Notes: generated by a model from the sequence alone, not told the origin. DNA of 15,193 nucleotides from UBA987 sp047620825 (GCA_047620825.1 JBLHOC010000073.1:1-15193), one strand, 5' to 3'. Counted from the stretch's first letter, positions 6,730 to 14,232 are shown. Numbers and translations are program-made.

Positions 6730-8213
6730 TTTATAGACTTGTTGCCCTTATTTTGATGTGTCAGTGTTTTACATTCTGCAGAGCACAAACTTCTTTAAAT
6801 GAGTCTATAATTAGTAAATCTATCCATTTTAAGGGATCTCATATTAATTATTTATTATCGAACCCAGATAGTAGTATTTTAGGATATAACAGAACTCACC
6901 ATGGTCACTATTTTATTTTACTGTCAAATCAGTTGGAACATCTCCGTGGTAAATATATCCGCCTTGAATATGGAGGTGAAAAGCAAAGTCTAAACAATGT
7001 TGTTTGGTTCAATAATACATGTTATGTTTTTTGTACTTTTTATAATAGTAAACATCATAAGAGATATCTGTTCTATACGACTCTAAATCACAAAACACTA
7101 AAATTATCTAAAAATCTGATTAAGGTTGCGGAGCTATCTATTACTTCTGGAAGCACCTATTTTAAAATTGAATTAAACAAAGCAAAAAACAGACTTTTGA
7201 TAGTTGGGATAAATCGTTCCGATAACGTTGAAAATGACTCGATAAAAAATAATAACATCCAAGGGAGTTATTGGGTACTTAATAAGGACATGAGAATTAT
7301 CGAGACACAATCTAAAATAAACATTCCATTAAAAAACCAATCGAAACATTTCAATTTACAAGACATTGATTATCATAACGATGGTACGTTTTATTTGGTT
7401 TTCAGAAATTATTTAAGTGTTTCAAAATCTCAGTCAGTAAACAAAACAACCAACAGTTATTGGAACGAATATGATGAGTCAGCTTATGCTGTCATAAAAC
7501 TTGGCAATTCTCAAGTTCCAATGATCTATGAAACAAATATTGAGGATAAATTTCTTGATGTTAAAATGAGAATTAATAAAAGTAAAATCCATCTTATAGG
7601 TTTGTTAAATGATATAACTGAACCCGAGGAATGGCAAGGAGCGAATGTCAACAACCAATCGGTAATTCACATTGAGTTAGACCGTAATACTTTAGTGCCT
7701 TTGATTGATACATTTTATTACATTGATAGTTGCAATTACTCACATGTAGCTGGAATGGAAGTTCTTGAATCGAATGAAGTTCTGTATGTACTTGAAAAGA
7801 GAAGATTAGAGATTAGTACTATTATAATCAGGGATGCCGTTTCACTTGAGACTAAGACAATTACAAAAACTGGATATCGTTTCAGCGATATTTTTGTTGG
7901 TAAAATTTCAGATAAAATTGATTATCAATCTAAATATAAAAGAAACATAAGTTCAATAAAAAATAGAACTACTGAAACGCCAATATTTTTCACTAAGACT
8001 GGATATTTCATTGGTTTTCCTGATGTCTACATGGCTTATGACACAACATTAAGCGATGTGAAAGTTACACAACTGCAAACTGCATTTAAGTACAGGCACC
8101 GAGTTAATAATTTAGTCGATATCTATCTTCATAAAAAAACATCTGATCACTCCTATGTTATTGTAGTTAGAATAAATGGGTCAACAAGGTTTCATATTCA
8201 CCGGTTTGAGTGA
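6726..8213 (+). CDS. Secreted protein of unknown function, 495 aa
   Basis: The chosen ATG at 6726 gives a clean signal peptide (MIYRLVALILMCQCFTFCRA, then Q) and an ATGA overlap with the upstream stop; an ATG at 6708 would add six residues ahead of it. The mature ~475 residues contain many short beta-strand-like segments with repeated patterns such as 'NRLLIVGINRSD', 'GTFYLVFRNYLSV', 'SKIHLIGLLND' and 'HSYVIVVRINGS', compatible with a beta-propeller or other repeat beta fold. No catalytic motif and no T9SS sorting domain are visible. Codons and base composition are visibly more AT-rich than in the flanking gene runs, hinting at different ancestry. Unknown function; probably acts with the barrel-like partner upstream. 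Confidence 0.75.
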   Translation: MIYRLVALILMCQCFTFCRAQTSLNESIISKSIHFKGSHINYLLSNPDSSILGYNRTHHGHYFILLSNQLEHLRGKYIRLEYGGEKQSLNNVVWFNNTCYVFCTFYNSKHHKRYLFYTTLNHKTLKLSKNLIKVAELSITSGSTYFKIELNKAKNRLLIVGINRSDNVENDSIKNNNIQGSYWVLNKDMRIIETQSKINIPLKNQSKHFNLQDIDYHNDGTFYLVFRNYLSVSKSQSVNKTTNSYWNEYDESAYAVIKLGNSQVPMIYETNIEDKFLDVKMRINKSKIHLIGLLNDITEPEEWQGANVNNQSVIHIELDRNTLVPLIDTFYYIDSCNYSHVAGMEVLESNEVLYVLEKRRLEISTIIIRDAVSLETKTITKTGYRFSDIFVGKISDKIDYQSKYKRNISSIKNRTTETPIFFTKTGYFIGFPDVYMAYDTTLSDVKVTQLQTAFKYRHRVNNLVDIYLHKKTSDHSYVIVVRINGSTRFHIHRFE

Positions 8214-8297
8214 TTAAAAGATTCAATGTTCGAGGATTGAATAATTGAATTGGATTGTCGAAGAGGACTTTTCAACCAATGTTCCTCAACAATAAAC

Positions 8298-8314
8298 AAA
8301 GGCGGTAGCCTTTT
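8298..8314. terminator. Rho-independent terminator-like hairpin
   Basis: AAAGGC-GGTA-GCCTTT forms a perfect 6-bp stem with a 4-nt loop, followed on the + strand by one further T. It lies 85 nt after the stop of the 6726-8213 gene, between convergent genes. Because the stem begins with AAA and ends with TTT, it could work in both directions. The tract after the stem is short, so termination strength is uncertain. Confidence 0.5.
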
Positions 8315-8397
8315 AACAGCATAACACCCTAAATGCAAAAAGTCACCAACCATAGCTATATGTAGACTGAAGAATACATGTGCTGGGCGGAGGCTAC
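8305..8397. other. Imperfect nested inverted repeat, possible structured element
   Basis: Complementary pairs are nested in order: GTAGCC 8305-8310 with GGCTAC 8392-8397; CAGC 8317-8320 with GCTG 8382-8385; AGTC 8341-8344 with GACT 8365-8368; CATA 8351-8354 with TATG 8359-8362 around a GCTA loop. It shares its left arm with the terminator-like hairpin at 8298-8314, so the two folds exclude each other. No coding frame covers it. It could be a small structured RNA, a mobile-element remnant or chance pairing; the individual stems are short. Confidence 0.35.
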
Positions 8398-8422
8398 GGG
8401 GTTTAAGAAGGATTGAATGTCT

Positions 8423-8488
8423 GAATGAGCGAAGTCTATTTTCTCTATTCTTTTCTCTATTCTCTTAAAACCCTAATGGCTAGTGCCT
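8423..8488 (+). repeat. 66-bp dispersed direct repeat, copy 2
   Basis: This is the identical partner of 5479-5544. It is preceded by two GAATG-type units (8411-8430) and followed by AGTGGCTAATTCCTATTT, which runs directly up to the stop codon of the convergent dehydrogenase gene (stop at 8507-8509 on the minus strand). The tail GGCTAGTGCCTAGTGGC contains two overlapping GGC/GCC mini-palindromes. Confidence 0.9.
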
Positions 8489-8506
8489 AGTGGCTAATTC
8501 CTATTT

Positions 8507-9394
8507 CTACTTAAACGAACTACTCACAACAAGCTCCTTCGTGCCATGGCTCCAATCGTAGAATCCTTCTCCTGTTTTAATACCAAGTTTTCCGGCGTTC
8601 ACCATATTGACCAATAACGGACAAGGTGCATATTTAGGATTTCCAAAACCAGCGTATAAAACGTCTAATATCGCCTTACAAACATCTAACCCAATAAAAT
8701 CAGCCAATTGTAACGGCCCCATTGGATGCGCCATGCCTAGTTTCATAACGGTGTCAATTTCATTCACACCACCAACACCTTCAAACAACGTGTAAACCGC
8801 TTCATTGATCATTGGCATTAAGATTCTATTCGCGATAAAGCCTGGATAATCATTGGCCATTGCGGGTACTTTACCAATCTTTTTTGACAAGGCCTCTATG
8901 GTATCTGTAACAGCTTTAGATGTACTATAACCACTAATGATTTCAACCAATTTCATGACAGGCACTGGATTCATAAAATGCATACCAATCACCTTATCAG
9001 GTCGTTTGGTTACCCCTGCCAGTTCAGTTATAGAAATCGAGGATGTATTAGTCGCGAGGATACAATGGTCCGGTGCAGCTATGTCAATTTCACTAAAAAT
9101 CTTCTTTTTTAAATCAACACGTTCAGTAGCCGCTTCAATAACCAAGTCGCATTCTCCCACACCATTGATAACATTCGTAAACGTCGAAATTCGAGCTAAA
9201 CTATCCGTCTTATCTTGCTCCTGCAACTTACCTTTTGCCACCTGACGATCTAAATTATTAGATATTGTAGCAATAGCTTTTTGCAACGCTTCATCCTTAA
9301 TGTCGATCAGATTAACGTTGTATCCGTTTTGAGCAAAAACATGGGCAATTCCATTTCCCATTGTTCCAGAACCAATAACTCCAATTGTTTTCAT
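8507..9394 (-). CDS. 3-hydroxyacyl-CoA (3-hydroxybutyryl-CoA) dehydrogenase
   Basis: The 295-residue enzyme oxidises or reduces 3-hydroxyacyl-CoA with NAD(P)(H) in fatty-acid or hydroxybutyryl-CoA metabolism in the cytosol. The N-terminal Rossmann motif is GVIGSGTMGNGIA (residues 5-17). Family catalytic positions are all present with correct spacing: S118 in TNTSSIS, H139 in HFMNPVPVMKLVEI, E151, and N189 in FIANRILMPMINEA. The C-terminal helical domain ends with KTGEGFYDWSHG. Length fits the single-domain bacterial enzyme (hbd/paaH type); short-chain versus broader specificity cannot be decided. It is 99 nt from the preceding gene and has its own -7 box, so it is probably a separate transcript. 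Its stop abuts an intergenic repeat. Confidence 0.94.
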   Translation of the reverse strand: MKTIGVIGSGTMGNGIAHVFAQNGYNVNLIDIKDEALQKAIATISNNLDRQVAKGKLQEQDKTDSLARISTFTNVINGVGECDLVIEAATERVDLKKKIFSEIDIAAPDHCILATNTSSISITELAGVTKRPDKVIGMHFMNPVPVMKLVEIISGYSTSKAVTDTIEALSKKIGKVPAMANDYPGFIANRILMPMINEAVYTLFEGVGGVNEIDTVMKLGMAHPMGPLQLADFIGLDVCKAILDVLYAGFGNPKYAPCPLLVNMVNAGKLGIKTGEGFYDWSHGTKELVVSSSFK

Positions 9395-9412
9395 ATGTGT
9401 GTTTTATGGGCG

Positions 9413-9420
9413 CAAATTTA
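9413..9420 (-). promoter_or_regulatory. Bacteroidota -7 promoter box for the dehydrogenase
   Basis: On the minus strand TAAATTTG matches TAnnTTTG exactly and ends 18 nt before the ATG. An upstream TTGC exists but is a few bases farther than usual for the -33 element. This supports independent transcription of the dehydrogenase. Confidence 0.45.
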
Positions 9421-9467
9421 GCAATTGTGTTTAAACCTACTAATTTGCAATTAACGTACTATGTATC

Positions 9468-9482
9468 AGCCAGATACTGGCT
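9468..9482 (-). terminator. Hairpin after the DUF5683 gene, possible terminator
   Basis: AGCCAG-TAT-CTGGCT (minus strand) is a perfect 6-bp stem with a 3-nt loop, 11 nt downstream of the stop of the gene at 9494-10075. No T-run follows on the minus strand, so it may only stabilise the transcript end. Confidence 0.35.
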
Positions 9483-9493
9483 ATGTTTTAGTC

Positions 9494-10075
9494 TTAAAAC
9501 CTTAAACTAAAACCAAAAGATGGCAATATTTTTCGGTTCGCTAATAAGAACCCTGGATTAGGCTTCCAAGCCAAATCTTCATTGACATCAAATTCTCGCA
9601 GGTGCGCATCCACATTGGCGTCTATAATTTGTAAGGCATATAACAAACCAAGACCAAGAATCATTTGGTCCCGCTTTTTGCGATAATAATTACGCTCGCG
9701 CAATAACTCTGCCTGTGATAAAGTTTTATATAAATAATTTGTAGTGGCATCTATGGTATCCATCACAGCAATCAAAGAGGACTGATAGCCTTTTAAGCTG
9801 TCCATGTTATATTTCAGTCCATAACCAAGACCAGCGCCAGCAGCATAGATCAACCCCGTTTTCCAATACTTCTTGTTGTAAATCTGACCCAGACCTGGGA
9901 TAATCGCCGACATGATAGTGGCCTTTTTAGGGCTGTGAAACTCGTTTGAATCTTTCAACGGTGTTAGTGGCTTAAACTCATTCAACTCAGCACATTCCAC
10001 TCTAAAATTGAATTGAGCATAGCTGGTCGATGAAATCGCCATCACTATTAACATTATGCAGATTCTTTCAGTCAT
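9494..10075 (-). CDS. DUF5683 domain membrane protein
   Basis: The 193-residue protein has an N-terminal signal-like helix (MTERICIMLIVMAISSTSYA) and the characteristic DUF5683 segment SPKKATIMSAIIPGLGQIYN followed by KKYWKTGLIYAAGAGLGYGL. A second hydrophobic stretch, MILGLGLLYALQIIDANVDA, lies before the C-terminal tail. In Bacteroidota this family commonly follows parB, as it does here (gap 49 nt), but its function is not established. A role at the envelope is likely from its signal and hydrophobic segments; any link to chromosome segregation rests only on gene neighbourhood. Confidence 0.88.
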   Translation of the reverse strand: MTERICIMLIVMAISSTSYAQFNFRVECAELNEFKPLTPLKDSNEFHSPKKATIMSAIIPGLGQIYNKKYWKTGLIYAAGAGLGYGLKYNMDSLKGYQSSLIAVMDTIDATTNYLYKTLSQAELLRERNYYRKKRDQMILGLGLLYALQIIDANVDAHLREFDVNEDLAWKPNPGFLLANRKILPSFGFSLRF

Positions 10076-10124
10076 AGTCTTCTACAAAATTAGTCCAATA
10101 CTATGAGGCAAAGATGGAATTCGA

Positions 10125-11030
10125 CTAAATATGTCTTAGCTTCTCTAAAATATCTGCTAAATGCGGTTTGTCTTCAAAATGAATTACTATTTTACCTTTT
10201 TCACCTTTTACAGCTGCAAACTCAACGGCTGAACCAAGTCGTTCTATCAATAATTCACGGTATGGTTTGAACTCTTTAAAGGAAGCTTTAGCTTCTGGTT
10301 TACCGCCAGTTGATGCTGTTGCATCAGGTTTAGGGACTGAACCGGTCGATTGATATGTCTTCACCAATTCCTCTACCTTTCTTACAGACAAACCCTCTGC
10401 TACAGTGCGTTTACAGATGTACTCCTGCACATTGTGGTCTTCAATATTGATAAGTGCACGGGCATGCCCCATCGATATTTCATTCTTCCGTAAAGACGAC
10501 TGAATGGTCTCAGGCAGTTTCAGTAAACGGAGATAATTGTTTACTGTACTTCTTTTCTTTCCAACCCGATCTCCTAATTCTTCTTGTTTAAGTCCACATT
10601 CATCTAGTAAGCGTTTGTAACTCACAGATATTTCAATGGCATTTAAATCCTCTCTCTGAATATTCTCAATCAATGCCATTTCTAGCATGTCTTGATCATT
10701 TGCCAATCTAACGTAAGCTGGGATGCGTTCTAATCCAGCGATGATGCTGGCTCTTGTCCGTCGTTCTCCACTTATAAGTTCGTATTTATCGTTTCCTACT
10801 TTACGAACCGTGATCGGTTGAATAACACCATGAATTAGAATTGACTCAGCCAACTCAGCCAAAGCACCGTCTTCAAATTCGCTTCTTGGTTGAAATGGAT
10901 TTGCAATAATCTGCGACAATGGAATTGTTGACACTGAGTTTATGGCTCCTTCGGCTAATACTGAAACGTCGTCATTAGAATTATCCAACAACGCCCCAAG
11001 CCCTTTTCCTAATGCGTTACGTTTTGCCAT
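10125..11030 (-). CDS. parB: ParB/Spo0J chromosome-partitioning protein
   Basis: The 301-residue protein begins MAKRNALGKGLGALLDNSND, typical of chromosomal ParB. The N-terminal CTP-binding/ParB domain has NPFQPR at 44-49, SGERRTRAS at 87-95 and ALIENIQREDLNAIE at about 119-133. The helix-turn-helix that binds parS is around residues 147-170 (KQEELGDRVGKKRSTVNNYL), followed by ISMGHARALI. A C-terminal dimerisation domain occupies the last ~50 residues after a low-complexity linker. It loads on parS near the origin and works with ParA. Its ATG overlaps the parA stop by one base (TAATG). I saw no CACGTG-centred parS-like palindrome in the window. Confidence 0.96.
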   Translation of the reverse strand: MAKRNALGKGLGALLDNSNDDVSVLAEGAINSVSTIPLSQIIANPFQPRSEFEDGALAELAESILIHGVIQPITVRKVGNDKYELISGERRTRASIIAGLERIPAYVRLANDQDMLEMALIENIQREDLNAIEISVSYKRLLDECGLKQEELGDRVGKKRSTVNNYLRLLKLPETIQSSLRKNEISMGHARALINIEDHNVQEYICKRTVAEGLSVRKVEELVKTYQSTGSVPKPDATASTGGKPEAKASFKEFKPYRELLIERLGSAVEFAAVKGEKGKIVIHFEDKPHLADILEKLRHI

Positions 11031-11830
11031 TACTGTAATATTTTATCAGCTTTTGCCATTTTGGTCATGCCGTTTTTCTGTAAAATTTCTCGAGCTAAAT
11101 CTAAGTAGTTGACACTACCCTTTGCGGAAGCGTCATGCTCCAACACTGGCAGTCCAAAGCTTGGTGCTTCACTTAATTTTGTATTTCGCTGAATGATTGT
11201 TTCAAAAACCATTTCTTGAAAATGAAGTTTAACTTCATCAACCACCTGGTTCGACAATCTCAATCTGCTGTCGTACATAGTTAACAGTAAGCCTTCAATC
11301 TCCAAATTAACGTTTATACTGCGTTGTATGATTTTGATGGTGTTCAACAACTTTCCTAATCCTTCAAGTGCAAAGTATTCGCACTGTACCGGAATCATGA
11401 TTGAATCCGCTGCTGCCAAGGCATTGGTTGTGATTAACCCAAGCGATGGAGAACAATCGATAATTACAAAGTCGTAGTTTTCGTTTACGCGAGAGAGTAT
11501 CCGTTTCATCAACTTCTCACGGTTTGGTAAATCAATCATTTCGATTTCTGCTCCAACCAAATCTATGTTAGACGGAAGTAAATCAAGTTTTGAGTTGGTT
11601 GTGTTTAACAGGATGTCATCTGGATTGATGTCTTGAATCAAGGCTTCATACAAACCAATTTTGATGTTTTTAGGGTCAAATCCTAGTCCTGATGTAGAGT
11701 TCGCTTGAGGGTCAGCATCAACCAATAATACTCGATATTCCAAAATAGCTAGGCTATACGCTAAGTTTATCGCTGTTGTTGTTTTCCCTACGCCACCTTT
11801 TTGATTAGCAATGCAAATCGTTTTTGTCAT
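11030..11830 (-). CDS. parA: ParA/Soj chromosome-partitioning ATPase
   Basis: The 266-residue ATPase carries the deviant Walker A motif KGGVGKTT at residues 11-18, including the signature lysine K11, then VDADPQAN (D38, D40) and the Walker B-like VIIDCSPSLG (D125). It lacks an N-terminal DNA-binding extension, matching chromosomal Soj-type ParA instead of plasmid type Ia proteins. It positions ParB-parS complexes by nucleoid-bound ATP cycling. It starts 10 nt after the UPF0173 gene stop and overlaps parB by one base, so the three are probably one transcript. Confidence 0.96.
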   Translation of the reverse strand: MTKTICIANQKGGVGKTTTAINLAYSLAILEYRVLLVDADPQANSTSGLGFDPKNIKIGLYEALIQDINPDDILLNTTNSKLDLLPSNIDLVGAEIEMIDLPNREKLMKRILSRVNENYDFVIIDCSPSLGLITTNALAAADSIMIPVQCEYFALEGLGKLLNTIKIIQRSINVNLEIEGLLLTMYDSRLRLSNQVVDEVKLHFQEMVFETIIQRNTKLSEAPSFGLPVLEHDASAKGSVNYLDLAREILQKNGMTKMAKADKILQ

Positions 11831-11840
11831 ACCATTTTTA

Positions 11841-12524
11841 TTAGAATTCCAGTTTTTCGCCCACCTCAGGTAGGATTAAATTTATGCCCTTATCTTGAAA
11901 AGCAATACGCGCTTTATCATGATCAATCTTAATCACATCAAAGGAATCGAAGTGCATTCCCATAACGTTGTCTGTCCCACAGAATGTCGCCGCAATGGCT
12001 GCATCTGTCGGTCCCATGGTAAATGTATCACCAATAGGTAAAAATGCGCCAGTCAGTTTAAACATCTCCTTAAGGAGTTTCATTTCCACCGTCAAACCGG
12101 TATCACCTGCATAATATAGGCAATCGTTTTGTCCGGAAATTACAAAGCCAACCGGGTTACCAGCATAACTTCCATCTGGAAAAGAACTGCTATGTGCAGC
12201 TGCTACAACTTTAAACTCAACGCCATGACTTTCTATGTTTCCACCATAATTCATTGGCTTGCAATACGAATAGCCTTGTTTTTCTAACCACAAAAAGATT
12301 TCGTAGTTACAAATAACCAACGCCTTGGTCTGTTTGGCTAACTTTACCATGTCGCCAATGTGATCGCCATGTCCATGTGTAACCAAGATCACATCTGCCT
12401 TCACAGTAGTTAAGTCAATGTCTTTGGCAAGTGGATTATCCGTGACAAATGGGTCGGTAAGGATGTTAACGCCGTCTATCTCCAAATGGAAACAAGAGTG
12501 ACCCAAATACCATATTTTTGCCAT
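11841..12524 (-). CDS. UPF0173 metallo-beta-lactamase-fold hydrolase
   Basis: The 227-residue protein has the family start MAKIWYLGHSCFHLEIDG and the metal-binding motif THGHGDHIGD (H50, H52, D54, H55). Further ligands expected from the fold are H111 (AAAHSSS), D141 (YYAGDTGL) and H191 (GMHFDSF). Length and motif spacing fit the UPF0173/YtkL group of metal-dependent hydrolases, whose natural substrate is unknown; some relatives resemble UlaG lactonase. There is no signal peptide, so it is cytosolic. It is the first gene of the likely parA-parB transcript, and a -7 box lies just upstream. Confidence 0.92.
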   Translation of the reverse strand: MAKIWYLGHSCFHLEIDGVNILTDPFVTDNPLAKDIDLTTVKADVILVTHGHGDHIGDMVKLAKQTKALVICNYEIFLWLEKQGYSYCKPMNYGGNIESHGVEFKVVAAAHSSSFPDGSYAGNPVGFVISGQNDCLYYAGDTGLTVEMKLLKEMFKLTGAFLPIGDTFTMGPTDAAIAATFCGTDNVMGMHFDSFDVIKIDHDKARIAFQDKGINLILPEVGEKLEF

Positions 12525-12545
12525 GCCTGTAAATCTTAGTCAGGC
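12525..12545. promoter_or_regulatory. Inverted repeat GCCTG-N11-CAGGC at the promoter of the par operon
   Basis: GCCTG at 12525-12529 and CAGGC at 12541-12545 are perfect complements 11 nt apart. They sit between the -7 box (12547-12554, minus strand) and the UPF0173 ATG, so they would cover the transcript start. It could be an operator or a hairpin in the short leader; arms of 5 bp may also be chance. Confidence 0.25.
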
Positions 12546-12546
12546 T

Positions 12547-12554
12547 CAAAACTA
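12547..12554 (-). promoter_or_regulatory. Bacteroidota -7 promoter box for the UPF0173-parA-parB operon
   Basis: Minus-strand TAGTTTTG is an exact TAnnTTTG match, 22 nt before the UPF0173 ATG, in the 50-bp divergent region. No clean -33 TTG is seen at the normal distance. Confidence 0.4.
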
Positions 12555-12574
12555 GGTTTTAATAGCAAGGATAA

Positions 12575-14191
12575 ATGAACAGGATATTGGTACTTATTCA
12601 CATCGCAGTGCTGTTAATATCCTGCAATGCGTCCAATAAAAACGAAGAAAAAACCGTATTTCGGTACAATTCTGAAAACGGAATCACCTCTCTTGATCCT
12701 GCTTTTGCCTCTTCACAAGACAACATTTGGGCTGTAAATCAGGTGTTTAATGGTTTGGTGCAACTGAATCAAAACCTTGAACCAACCCCATGCATTGCGA
12801 AGTCGTGGAAAATCGATTCATCTGGGAAGATATACACATTCACCCTTCGCCGGGACGTCAGTTTTCACAAGAATTCCTGTTTTTCGAAAAAGACAAGAAA
12901 AGTAGCCGCTTCAGACTTTGTTTACAGCTTTAATCGAATCATAGATCCAGTAACAGCTTCGCCTGGGGCTTGGATTTTTAATGATAAAATTGCGCCTAAT
13001 GGTTTTCGCGCCTTGAATGATTCTACTTTTCAAATAGAACTACTTCAACCGTTTGCCCCATTTCTCGGAATGTTATCAATGCCTTATTGTGCCGTATTAC
13101 CCAAAGAAGCGTTGGAGACTTATGGTAAAACGTTCGCACATAATCCGGTAGGCACCGGTCCATTTAAGTTCTTTTTGTGGGAAAAGGATGTAAACTTAGT
13201 CTTACATAAAAACGAAAAATATTTCGAGTTCCATAACTCCAGCCGTCTCCCCTATCTAGATGCCGTAAACGTATCTTTTGTATCTAACAAGCAGATGGCA
13301 TTGTTGCTGTTTTTGAAAGGAAAACTTGATCTATTTAGTGGCATTACCAGTACGTCGAAGGACGTGATTTTAGATGATGAAGGCAACCTGCAGCCGGAAC
13401 TTCGGGACAGGATTACTATGGAGAAAAAGGCTTTTTTAAATACGGAATACCTAGCCATTCAAATTGACGATGATAAGGTTAGAAAACCTTGGGCTGATAT
13501 TCACTTTCGACGTGCGATTAATTACGCCATCGACCGTGAACGCATGATCAATCACCTACGCAACAATGTAGGTCAACCAGCCAATGGTGGCTTTATTCCT
13601 AAAGGGCTAAAAGGTCACAAATCGAACACGTCTTATGCCTATGCCTACAATCCAGACAAAGCGCTAGAGGAACTCAAACAAACAGATTATTTAGCGGACC
13701 CAACCCCTATTACTGTATCAACAACAAAGGACTATTTGGACCTCTGTATTTTCATACAAAAGCAACTCGGAGATATTGGGATCATCTGTGAAATCAATGT
13801 GCTCCCCTCCTCTGAACTGAAAGAGCAAAAACGAAATGGGAACTTGGCTTTTTTTAGAGCCAGTTGGATTATGGACTATCCAGATGCTGAAAACTATTTA
13901 TCTTGTTTCTATAGTAAAAATTTCTCACCAAACGGACCAAATTACACGCACTTTAAAAACGTTCAATATGATGCATTGTACGAAAAAAGTCTGACTGAGA
14001 CCTCTGATAGTGAACGTATAAGTCAATACGAACAAATGGATAGTTTGATATTACAGGATGCGCCCATTGTGGTCTTGTTCTATGATCAAAGCATCCGATT
14101 ACTGAGTAAAAAAGTGACAGGCTTGGTTAATAACCCTTTGAATATTCCGACGCTGAAGTACGCGAAGAAGGAGTTAGGAGTTAGCCAATAG
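12575..14191 (+). CDS. ABC transporter family 5 substrate-binding lipoprotein (peptide type)
   Basis: The 538-residue protein starts with a lipoprotein signal (hydrophobic core, lipobox LISC with the acylated cysteine at C17). The body matches solute-binding protein family 5 (OppA/DppA/NikA-like): SLDPAFASSQDNIWAVNQVF and NGLVQLNQNLEPTPCIAKSW near the N-terminus, ADFVYSFNRIIDPV, NPVGTGPFKF, VRKPWADIHFRRAINYAIDR and the C-terminal YEQMDSLILQDAPIVVLFYD. Such proteins capture oligopeptides, nickel or other solutes for an ABC importer; no permease or ATPase is adjacent, so the ligand is open. An AAGGA site (12567-12571) lies 3 nt before the ATG. The final codons (ELGVSQ, stop) lie in an intergenic repeat related to the 66-bp element. 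Confidence 0.92.
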   Translation: MNRILVLIHIAVLLISCNASNKNEEKTVFRYNSENGITSLDPAFASSQDNIWAVNQVFNGLVQLNQNLEPTPCIAKSWKIDSSGKIYTFTLRRDVSFHKNSCFSKKTRKVAASDFVYSFNRIIDPVTASPGAWIFNDKIAPNGFRALNDSTFQIELLQPFAPFLGMLSMPYCAVLPKEALETYGKTFAHNPVGTGPFKFFLWEKDVNLVLHKNEKYFEFHNSSRLPYLDAVNVSFVSNKQMALLLFLKGKLDLFSGITSTSKDVILDDEGNLQPELRDRITMEKKAFLNTEYLAIQIDDDKVRKPWADIHFRRAINYAIDRERMINHLRNNVGQPANGGFIPKGLKGHKSNTSYAYAYNPDKALEELKQTDYLADPTPITVSTTKDYLDLCIFIQKQLGDIGIICEINVLPSSELKEQKRNGNLAFFRASWIMDYPDAENYLSCFYSKNFSPNGPNYTHFKNVQYDALYEKSLTETSDSERISQYEQMDSLILQDAPIVVLFYDQSIRLLSKKVTGLVNNPLNIPTLKYAKKELGVSQ

Positions 14192-14232
14192 GAGTTGGGG
14201 TAACTGAGAGAAAAGAAAAAAGAGAAAAGAAC
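14171..14232 (-). repeat. Degenerate inverted member of the dispersed repeat family
   Basis: On the minus strand this reads GTTCTTTTCTCTTTTTTCTT and onward (pyrimidine tract), then CAGTTACCCCAACTCC, then TATTGGCTAACTCCTAACTC. The same order, pyrimidine tract then a CCC(T/C)-A block then TGGCTAAyTCCTA, occurs in copy 2 at 8431-8503. It overlaps the last seven codons of the lipoprotein gene. The gap from 14192 to 14349 also holds a weak AAGGA/TCCTT hairpin (14233-14248) and nothing else recognisable. Confidence 0.5.

Noticed and set aside
8607..9245. Two plus-strand open frames (8607-8795, 8937-9245)
   Set aside because: Both are antisense to the dehydrogenase gene, whose catalytic residues are intact.
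13252..13458. Minus-strand open frame of 68 codons
   Set aside because: Antisense to the family 5 binding lipoprotein; no domain or ribosome binding site.
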